NCBI GenBank assembly: GCA_049601975.1
Contig: JBMYRC010000127.1
Location: forward strand, 1 to 11,479
Direction of reading: 5' to 3'
From: UBA6544 sp049601975
GTDB lineage: Bacteria > Pseudomonadota > Alphaproteobacteria > UBA8366
DNA length: 11,479 nt
The notes under the pieces: model-generated
Databases searched by the model: none
Told to the model about the DNA's origin: nothing
The model's input: only the letters and a program-made list of their open reading frames with translations
In this document: positions 6,326 through 11,479 of the stretch, piece by piece
Position numbering within the stretch: the stretch's first letter is position 1
How the letters are laid out: every line of letters starts with the position of its first letter
Made by a program: the position numbers and the translations under genes

Positions 6326-7258
6326 TTAAAGTCGCCCGATGTGATTGATCATGCGCTGGCGCATCGCCGCGTCCGGCATCGGTCCCCGGCCCGCAGCCAT
6401 ATTTTCCACCATATGGTCGACCTTCGACGTGGCTGGAATGGCGCAGGTAACCGCCGGATGCGAGAGGACAAACTTCAGGAAAAACTGCGCCCAAGTATCA
6501 GCACCGAACTCTGCGGCCCAGTCCGGTACTGGATGACCCGCGACATGCTCGAACGCGCCGCCCCGCCGGAAGGGCCGGTTGACGATGACGGCAATGCCCT
6601 GGTCCGCCGCTAAGGGCAAGAGACGGTCCTCCGCTTCACGGTCGAGGATGTTATATGTGAATTGCGCAAAGTCGAGTGGTTGAGTGCGTATCAAATCTGC
6701 GAAGTCACCATGCCGTCTGCCGTGCGATGTGGTGATCCCGATATAGCGCACGCGCTTTTCCGCTTTCCACGACTTGAGAGTTTCTAGATGGGTCTCCCAA
6801 TTGAGCAGGTTGTGGACCTGCAGCAAATCGAACGGCGTCTCGCCCCACAGCCGTTCCGAGGTTTCCATTTGCTCTACGCCGTGGTCGTCGACCGGCGTCC
6901 AGACCTTCGTTGCGGAGAAAAGCCGGTCTGGTCCGCTCACCCGTTTCAGGCAATAGCCGATCACCTCCTCAGATGAGCCGTACATGGGCGAGGAATCCAC
7001 CATCACGCCGCCGTGGTCGAAGAAGCTCTGAAGGACGTGCGCGCGCGCTTCACGTAGTCGCTCGGACGGACCGACATTGAAAGTGATCCACGTTCCCATG
7101 CCGAGGATGGGGATGAGTTCTCCACTGGAGGGTATGGGTCGCTTCGATATGGCAGCCGGGCTCGCCGATACCGGCAATCCAGCGATGGGCAGCATTGCGG
7201 CGGAAGCGGCGACGGCGACCGCGAACTCGCGGCGGCCAAGGTTTCTCGTCTTGGACAT
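6326..7258 (-). CDS. Aldo/keto reductase with Tat signal peptide
   Basis: A 310-residue aldo/keto reductase. The catalytic tetrad of the superfamily is present: D88 and Y93 (VDSSPMY), K118 (SATKVW) and H149 (LLQVHN). The domain runs from about residue 45 to the end, including GITTSHGRR (174-182) and IPATSK (274-279) in the cofactor-binding region. The first 35 residues form a twin-arginine signal (LGRREF, R9-R10), a hydrophobic AVAVAASAAMLPIAGL core and a probable SAS cleavage region. The enzyme is therefore predicted to fold in the cytoplasm with its nicotinamide cofactor and be exported to the periplasm. The substrate is unknown. It is the first gene of the minus-strand cluster and is divergent from the molybdoenzyme. 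No clear ribosome-binding site is visible. Confidence 0.88.
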   Translation of the reverse strand: MSKTRNLGRREFAVAVAASAAMLPIAGLPVSASPAAISKRPIPSSGELIPILGMGTWITFNVGPSERLREARAHVLQSFFDHGGVMVDSSPMYGSSEEVIGYCLKRVSGPDRLFSATKVWTPVDDHGVEQMETSERLWGETPFDLLQVHNLLNWETHLETLKSWKAEKRVRYIGITTSHGRRHGDFADLIRTQPLDFAQFTYNILDREAEDRLLPLAADQGIAVIVNRPFRRGGAFEHVAGHPVPDWAAEFGADTWAQFFLKFVLSHPAVTCAIPATSKVDHMVENMAAGRGPMPDAAMRQRMINHIGRL

Positions 7259-7276
7259 GTGGCGACTATGCGCGAA

Positions 7277-7290
7277 CCGCCGCGCGGCGG
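7277..7290. promoter_or_regulatory. 14-bp GC-rich palindrome upstream of the aldo/keto reductase
   Basis: CCGCCGCGCGGCGG is its own exact reverse complement and lies 18 bp upstream of the reductase ATG. It could be an operator half-site pair or a stem in that gene's leader RNA. GC-only palindromes occur by chance in GC-rich DNA, so support is limited. Confidence 0.3.
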
Positions 7291-7334
7291 CAACGGGATA
7301 GCGCCGCTTGTTGGGGCCCTGCGGCGGCGTTAAT

Positions 7335-7349
7335 ATCCGGGAAACGGAT
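7335..7349. promoter_or_regulatory. Short inverted repeat ATCCG-N5-CGGAT, candidate operator
   Basis: A 5-bp perfect inverted repeat with a 5-bp spacer, in the centre of the 184-bp region between two divergent genes. The spacing suits a dimeric repressor site, but the arms are short and no regulator gene lies in the window. Confidence 0.2.
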
Positions 7350-7350
7350 C

Positions 7351-7422
7351 ATTCGTCGATAGGCTCGGGATGATGCCCGTTGTCTTGTTAGGTATTTCGT
7401 CATCCAGAGCCTATCGATGGAT
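7351..7422 (+). promoter_or_regulatory. Long imperfect hairpin in the leader of the molybdopterin oxidoreductase gene
   Basis: The arms 7351-7375 and 7398-7422 pair over 25 positions around a 22-nt loop. The core TCGATAGGCTC (7356-7366) pairs exactly with GAGCCTATCGA (7407-7417). After one mismatch, GGATGA pairs with TCATCC. The outer and inner positions at 7353, 7355 and 7374 pair as G-U only if the plus strand is transcribed; on the minus strand they would be A-C mismatches. The structure ends 20 bp before the start codon at 7443. An RNA control element in the oxidoreductase leader is plausible, but a DNA operator is also possible. Confidence 0.5.
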
Positions 7423-7442
7423 GACCCGCACGGTATCAAATC

Positions 7443-9500
7443 ATGGTCGAAATTCACCATTCTACCTGTCCTCACGATTGCCCGAGCACCTGCCTGTTGG
7501 AGGTTGAAAAACTCTCCGATACGGAGATTGGCCGGGTTCACGGAGCCAAGGAAAACGACTACACCTCGGGTGTGGTCTGCGCCAAGGTCGCGCGCTATGC
7601 GGAGCGCATCCATCATCCGGAACGGCTGATGAAACCATTGCGCCGTGTCGGCGAGAAAGGCGTCGGGATCGAGGCTTTCGAGGAGATCACCTGGGACGAG
7701 GCGCTCGACGAGATCGCCACCCGTTTCGAAGGGATTAAAGAGGAATTCGGCTCCGAAGCGATTTGGCCCTATCATTTTGCGGGTACAATGGGTCTGGTGA
7801 TGCGGGACGGGCTGGACCGGTTCCGTCATGCCTACAGGACGACGCGGCAATACTCGACGATCTGCACAGCGCTGCCGGATTCCGGCTGGCATGCGGGCCA
7901 CGGCATCAAGCACGGTAACGACCCGCGCGAGATTGCCGAGTCGGATCTGATCGTGGTTTGGGGCGGCAATCCGGTCTCGACCCAGGTCAATGTCATGACC
8001 CATATCGCAAAGGCCCGGAAGGACCGCGGCGCCAAGCTGGTAGTCATCGACGTCTATAAAACACCGAGCGTCCAAGCCGCCGATTACGGCTACATTATCC
8101 GACCGGGAACGGACGGCGCCCTCGCGACGGCGCTGATGCATATCATGTTCCGAGACGGCTACGCCGACCGTGACTACATGGCGAAATACGCCGATGTGCC
8201 GGAAGAGCTCGAGGCCCACGTGCGCGATAAGACACCGCAATGGGCTGCCCAGATCACCGGCCTCTCGGCCGCGGAGATTGAGGAATTGGCGGAGCTCTAC
8301 GGTAAGACCGACCGCGCCTTCCTTCGCGTCGGCTACGGCTTCGCGCGCTCGCGCAACGGGGCGGTGAACATGCACGCGGTCACCTGCTTACCGGTCGTCA
8401 CCGGCAAGTGGTTGCACAAAGGTGCGGGCGCTCTCTACGGCAATGCCGGGGTGTATCCGATCGATTGGACCCTGGTGATGGGGCTCGACAAGCGTGACAC
8501 GAAGATCCGCTCGCTCGATATGTGCCGTTTAGGGGCGATCCTGCTCGGAGAGGAAGGCGAATTGCAGGGCGGGCCGCCGGTCAAGGCGATGCTGGTGCAA
8601 AACACCAATCCGGCGAGTGTGTGCCCTGATCAGAACAAGGTGCTGGCCGGATTCAGCCGCGACGATCTGTTTCTCGTGGTCCACGAACAATTCATGACGG
8701 AGACGGCGGAATACGCCGATATCGTGCTCCCCGCGACCATGTTCCTCGAACATCACGATATGTATACGGGCGGCGGCCACGTCTATTTCAGTGTGACCAA
8801 GCCGGTCATCGAAGCTCCCGGTGAATGCCGCACCAATCACGAGGTGCTCTGCGCACTGGCCGAACGTCTCGGCATCGATCATCCGGGCTTCAAGATGTCG
8901 GCCTGGGAGATCATCGACGAGACGTGCCGCAAATCCGGTCTGCCGGATGCGGAGACGCTGTGGGAGAACCACTGGCACGATTGCTCTCTCGGCGAGGATG
9001 AGATGCACTTCAAGAACGGCTTCGGCCATCCGGACGGCAAGTTCCGTTTCAAGCCGGATTGGAAAGATATCGGCGGCGATTTCGAAGGGTTGCCGGAGCT
9101 ACCGGGCTATTGCACTAATATCGATCTAGCCAACGACAAACACCCCTTCCGCATGGTGGCGGCCCCGGCGCGCAACTATCTTAACAGCAGCTTTAACGAG
9201 ACCCCGACTAGTAAGAAGCGTGAAGGTCGGCCGACCATCAAGCTACATCCTGATGATCTGAGGAGCCTCGGTATTAAGGATGGGGAAGTGGTTCAAGTCG
9301 GCAATGATCTGGGAGAAATTGAACTCCACGCAGCTGTTTTCAACGGCCTACAGCGCGGTGTGGTAGTGGTTGAGAGCATCTGGCCGAACAAGGCCCACCG
9401 AAAGGGTCAAGGCGTGAATGTCCTGATTAGTGCCGATCCCGGCCCACCTCGCGGCGGTGGCGTTTTTCATGATACGGCAGTTTGGGTGCGGGCGATCTAG
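7443..9500 (+). CDS. Molybdopterin oxidoreductase (DMSO reductase superfamily), soluble orphan subunit
   Basis: A 685-residue molybdenum or tungsten bis-pterin enzyme. The N-terminal iron-sulfur motif is C9-x3-C13-x3-C17 with C46, expected to bind one [4Fe-4S] cluster. The catalytic domain follows (about 55-480), with WGGNPVSTQVN (173-183) as a pterin-binding signature and ADIVLPATMFLEHHDMYTGG as a second. The dinucleotide-binding domain fills about 560-680. C141 (STICTA) is the likeliest metal ligand by position. There is no Tat signal, so the enzyme should be cytoplasmic. No iron-sulfur, membrane-anchor or chaperone partner gene lies nearby, so its electron partner is unknown. The reaction cannot be read from sequence. 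No good ribosome-binding site precedes the ATG, but the leader has a strong hairpin. The nearest upstream ATG (7417) is out of frame. Confidence 0.88.
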   Translation: MVEIHHSTCPHDCPSTCLLEVEKLSDTEIGRVHGAKENDYTSGVVCAKVARYAERIHHPERLMKPLRRVGEKGVGIEAFEEITWDEALDEIATRFEGIKEEFGSEAIWPYHFAGTMGLVMRDGLDRFRHAYRTTRQYSTICTALPDSGWHAGHGIKHGNDPREIAESDLIVVWGGNPVSTQVNVMTHIAKARKDRGAKLVVIDVYKTPSVQAADYGYIIRPGTDGALATALMHIMFRDGYADRDYMAKYADVPEELEAHVRDKTPQWAAQITGLSAAEIEELAELYGKTDRAFLRVGYGFARSRNGAVNMHAVTCLPVVTGKWLHKGAGALYGNAGVYPIDWTLVMGLDKRDTKIRSLDMCRLGAILLGEEGELQGGPPVKAMLVQNTNPASVCPDQNKVLAGFSRDDLFLVVHEQFMTETAEYADIVLPATMFLEHHDMYTGGGHVYFSVTKPVIEAPGECRTNHEVLCALAERLGIDHPGFKMSAWEIIDETCRKSGLPDAETLWENHWHDCSLGEDEMHFKNGFGHPDGKFRFKPDWKDIGGDFEGLPELPGYCTNIDLANDKHPFRMVAAPARNYLNSSFNETPTSKKREGRPTIKLHPDDLRSLGIKDGEVVQVGNDLGEIELHAAVFNGLQRGVVVVESIWPNKAHRKGQGVNVLISADPGPPRGGGVFHDTAVWVRAI

Positions 9501-9681
9501 TAACATAACCAAATTCAGCGCTAATCTTTCCATCCAGTTATTTTAGATTTAAGTATGATTTTTTTAAAACCTAAATATAGCATTATTAGTTAAGCTAATT
9601 TTATGATCATTAAAAACTGAGAGTTTTCGAAATAGATGTATTTATTTAATGTCTAAGCAAAAAAAACATAAAATTAACTTC
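9501..9681. other. AT-rich non-coding stretch
   Basis: After the GC-rich oxidoreductase the composition changes abruptly to mostly A and T, with runs such as ATTTTTTTAAAA and an A8 tract near 9659-9666. I see no gene, no convincing terminator and no complete mobile element in it. It ends at the IS1595-type element at 9682. It may be older foreign DNA that attracted that insertion, since IS1595-family elements favour AT-rich targets; that link is inference. Confidence 0.5.
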
Positions 9682-9701
9682 GGGGCTAGCCCAGATAACT
9701 G
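9682..9701 (+). repeat. Terminal inverted repeat, left end of the IS1595-type element
   Basis: This 20-bp end pairs with 9938-9957 apart from a two-base swap in the middle (AG against GA) and the last base. It also supplies the stop codon (TAG at 9686-9688, minus strand) of the truncated transposase frame. Confidence 0.8.
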
Positions 9702-9922
9702 TCTGAGATAACGGTGAATCCATTGTTTGATTTGGGATAATTAATCCAGTGGATCACGGTTGATAAATCGCCACTTGCATACTTTAAAATACAGCCCGAA
9801 TTGAGCCTTCGGTTCATTCCGCACAGACGGGCAGCCGTCAATGACGTCGAGCCCGATACGAAATGCCCGATCAAACGATCCTGCTTGTAATGACTGAAAC
9901 GGCTCTTGCGCATAAAGCCCAT
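9686..9922 (-). pseudogene. IS1595-family transposase, N-terminal remnant
   Basis: The first 38 or so residues contain MRKSRFSHYKQDRLIGHFVS and continue to TSLTAARLCGMNRR. This is the helix-turn-helix opening of IS1595-type transposases (RLIEHFVAGTTARTAAELVGVNR in relatives). After NRR the expected segment leading to the catalytic domain is absent. About 40 unrelated codons follow until a TAG inside the left inverted repeat. The catalytic domain is completely missing, so the protein cannot transpose the element. The ATG at 9913 (MRKSR) is probably the original start rather than 9922. An internal deletion joined near 9800-9810 would explain the structure. Confidence 0.8.
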
Positions 9923-9937
9923 AATAACTTCAAAACT

Positions 9938-9957
9938 GAGTTATCTGGGTCAGCCCC
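9938..9957 (-). repeat. Terminal inverted repeat, right end of the IS1595-type element
   Basis: Read on the minus strand it is GGGGCTGACCCAGATAACTC, the more usual form of the IS1595 end. It lies 15 bp upstream of the transposase ATG at 9922, the normal arrangement for this family. Confidence 0.8.
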
Positions 9958-9993
9958 AAATTTAAATTATTAAAAATCACTTTGATTTTGTGA

Positions 9994-11046
9994 TTACGTA
10001 AACTCCTTAAAACGCATATTTGTATCGTCAACTAGCATTTGCACGAGCTCGCCGGCAGGCATTTCGATCGTGAGAGCAGCGGATTGGCCGGCGTAGAGGG
10101 CCATGTATTGCGGGTCGCCTGCTTCGGCCAAAGGTGCCGTCAGCCTGAGTTGTGAGGGAAACGGCAAGGGTTCGTCGCCGGCGAGGGTGTCGGATAGCGC
10201 ATTGCAAAGAAAGCGCGCCGGTTTTCCGCTGATGACATCGGTGACCATGGTGCCGCTATCTCTAGCGGTGCTGAGGGCGTGCCGATGGGCGTCCGCGACA
10301 TGGGCTTCACCGCATCTCAGGAACGCCGTGCCGAGCTGAACCGCACTGGCGCCAAGCAACATTGCAGCCGCGATGGTCCGACCATTGACGATGCCCCCGG
10401 CGGCGATGACAGGCACCGAGACGGCAGCCACGACCTGCGGGAGTAGCGCGAACAGACCGGGTTGCATGGAAATATCGACATCGGTGAATGTGCCGCGATG
10501 GCCACCGGCCTCGATGCCTTGGGCGATGATCGCGTCGGCGCCATCTGCTTCCAGTGCCACGGCTTCGGCGACGGTGGTGGCGCTGCAGATGATCAGTGTG
10601 CCGACCGCTTTGAGTTCTTGTACCGCCTCCAGCCCTGGCAGGCCGAAATGGAAGCTGGCCACTTCCGGCTTCAGCTCCGTCAGAACATCCAGATGATCCC
10701 GGTCCATGGCACTACGGGATGGGGTTGGTTCGGGAACCGGGCCCAAACCGTCTTTGTCGTAGAGCGTCTGTAAGGTCTCGCGCATGGGCATTCCGGCGTC
10801 GGACAGATTGCTCGGCGTTTCCCAGAGCAGGTAATTAATATTCAGACTGCCGCCGCTCTGTTGTCGGAATCCTTCTATCCGTCGCCGGACGTTATCCGGA
10901 TGCAGGCCCGACATGCCAAGACCGCCGAGCGCCCCCGCATTGCTGACAGCGGCGGCGAGCATCGGGGTTGTTTTGTCGCCCATCGGAGCCTGTAGGATTG
11001 GCCATTGCAATCCTAGCCGTTCGGTAAACGAATTTTGGGACCACAT
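9994..11046 (-). CDS. Nitronate monooxygenase family protein (2-nitropropane dioxygenase-like)
   Basis: A 350-residue FMN-dependent TIM-barrel enzyme. Class I-type nitronate monooxygenases oxidise propionate 3-nitronate and other alkyl nitronates. The family motifs are present: PILQAPMG (16-23), SNAGALGGLG (35-44), SFHFGLP (131-137), AQGIEAGGHRGTF (175-187) with the expected catalytic H183, AAGGIVNGR (215-223) and GASAVQLGTAFL (232-243) for phosphate binding. The C-terminal YAGQSA is also typical. The frame is open upstream to 11106, but the ATG at 11046 (MWSQNSFTERLG) gives the normal N-terminus and has GGAGAG 5 bp before it, so the longer start is rejected. The flavin-binding residues look intact. 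Related proteins also act as enoyl-ACP reductases, so the substrate is not certain. It follows a broken dioxygenase gene on the same strand. Confidence 0.88.
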   Translation of the reverse strand: MWSQNSFTERLGLQWPILQAPMGDKTTPMLAAAVSNAGALGGLGMSGLHPDNVRRRIEGFRQQSGGSLNINYLLWETPSNLSDAGMPMRETLQTLYDKDGLGPVPEPTPSRSAMDRDHLDVLTELKPEVASFHFGLPGLEAVQELKAVGTLIICSATTVAEAVALEADGADAIIAQGIEAGGHRGTFTDVDISMQPGLFALLPQVVAAVSVPVIAAGGIVNGRTIAAAMLLGASAVQLGTAFLRCGEAHVADAHRHALSTARDSGTMVTDVISGKPARFLCNALSDTLAGDEPLPFPSQLRLTAPLAEAGDPQYMALYAGQSAALTIEMPAGELVQMLVDDTNMRFKEFT

Positions 11047-11181
11047 CGCATCTCTCCAATATTGGGTGAAGTCAGGCTGTTGGGTGCACTTTATCCCGCC
11101 AAACAATTATCCGCCAACGGCTCCACCGCTCCGAAATCCTGCAAGGCCAGAAAATTTGGGCGTGTCGGCGCCGTAATTGTG

Positions 11182-11479
11182 TTATCTGTCCGAATTCGGG
11201 CTCCAGAACACCAATGTGCGGTTCCAGGGCGGCATGTTGGGGGCGGAACCGTGCAGGGTGCAGCCGTGGAAGAAGTCGACGGAGCCGGCCGGCCTTTGGG
11301 GGCGACGAGGCCGTGCTCACCAATGAGCCGGTCGATGGTCTCGTTGCTGTAAGGGCTGCCGACAGCGTCCTCCGCGAGGCGGCCATATTCGGGGATGCGG
11401 TCGAAATTTTTGTCAGATGGGATCATGTCGAGCTAGTGGGTGCCGGGGACGAACATGGTGGGGCCGTTGAATTCAGTCA
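11182..11479 (-). pseudogene. Phytanoyl-CoA dioxygenase (PhyH)-like gene, C-terminal part, broken
   Basis: Reading in from the right edge on the minus strand gives TEFNGPTMFVPGTH, then an amber TAG at 11433-11435 where relatives have a sense codon. The sequence resumes LDMIPSDKNFDRIPEYGRLA and continues to GLVAPKGRP. A one-base loss within GGCCGGCCGGC (11283-11296) then changes frame to SVDFFHGCTLHGSAPNMPPW and NRTLVFWSPN, ending at TAA (11182-11184). FHGCTLHGSAPN carries the distal iron-binding His, and the following Arg is the expected 2-oxoglutarate ligand, as in Fe(II)/2-oxoglutarate dioxygenases such as PhyH and ectoine hydroxylase. Two separate lesions argue for a true pseudogene. The N-terminal half with the HxD motif lies outside the window. 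Confidence 0.75.

Larger units (their letters stand above)
9682..9957 (-). mobile_element. 276-bp deletion derivative (MITE-like) of an IS1595-family element
   Basis: The left end GGGGCTAGCCCAGATAACTG (9682-9701) and the right end, which read inward is GGGGCTGACCCAGATAACTC (9957-9938), match at 17 of 20 bases as inverted repeats. GGGGCT...CCAGATAA ends are characteristic of IS1595-family elements, and the interior encodes the transposase N-terminus. A full element is about 0.7-1.1 kb, so most of the interior is gone. The 8 bp flanking each side (TTAACTTC and AAATTTAA) do not match, so no target duplication is visible. Both ends being intact means it could in principle be moved by a transposase from elsewhere. 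Confidence 0.8.

Noticed and set aside
7351..7422. The leader hairpin as a molybdenum-cofactor riboswitch.
   Set aside because: Only one long stem is visible; the multi-helix Moco RNA architecture could not be found.
7266..8375. A 369-codon open frame on the minus strand opposite the 5' part of the molybdopterin oxidoreductase gene.
   Set aside because: It is the antisense shadow of a gene with full family motifs; its own peptide shows no domain, and long antisense frames are common in GC-rich genes.
9674..9965. An 8-bp target duplication around the IS1595-type element.
   Set aside because: The flanks TTAACTTC and AAATTTAA are both AT-rich but do not match.
11047..11106. A 20-codon N-terminal extension of the nitronate monooxygenase.
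   Set aside because: The ATG at 11046 has a good ribosome-binding site and gives the normal family N-terminus; the extension has neither.

Overview
The window (about 11.5 kb) looks like accessory chromosome from a moderately GC-rich alphaproteobacterium, probably of marine or soil Rhodospirillales/Rhizobiales type. That assignment rests on protein style: an orphan molybdopterin oxidoreductase, a class I-type nitronate monooxygenase, a phytanoyl-CoA dioxygenase-like remnant, an SDR and a hydantoinase, with GC-rich third codon positions. It is an inference, because no rRNA or other marker gene is present.

Layout. (1) 1-271 is the right end of an IS21-family element: the istB C-terminus, a strong hairpin and the terminal repeats. 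It stops 11 bp short of the stop codon of a minus-strand D-hydantoinase/dihydropyrimidinase-type amidohydrolase (283-1713). (2) 1714-2891 is a gene-poor, apparently decayed stretch with only short coding-like fragments. (3) 2892-7258 is a minus-strand run of five tightly packed genes, read from the right: Tat-signal aldo/keto reductase, DUF6064 membrane protein, MFS exporter-like transporter, Pro/Ala-rich lipoprotein, SDR oxidoreductase. A 17-bp unit is repeated three times exactly over the SDR stop codon. (4) A 184-bp divergent control region holds a 14-bp palindrome and a long imperfect hairpin just upstream of (5) a plus-strand, 685-aa cytoplasmic molybdopterin oxidoreductase (7443-9500). 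(6) 9501-9993 is a sharply AT-rich island containing a 276-bp deletion derivative of an IS1595-family element, with both inverted repeats and the transposase N-terminus. (7) A minus-strand nitronate monooxygenase (start reassigned to 11046) follows. (8) At the right edge lies the C-terminal half of a phytanoyl-CoA dioxygenase-like gene broken by an amber codon and a frameshift.

The genes suggest peripheral redox and catabolic metabolism of small molecules, with three marks of mobile DNA or gene decay around them. The closest thing to an undescribed system is the five-gene AKR/DUF6064/MFS/lipoprotein/SDR cluster facing an orphan molybdoenzyme across a structured intergenic region. No joint function can be assigned from sequence alone. 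No tRNA, rRNA, CRISPR array or phage gene was recognised.
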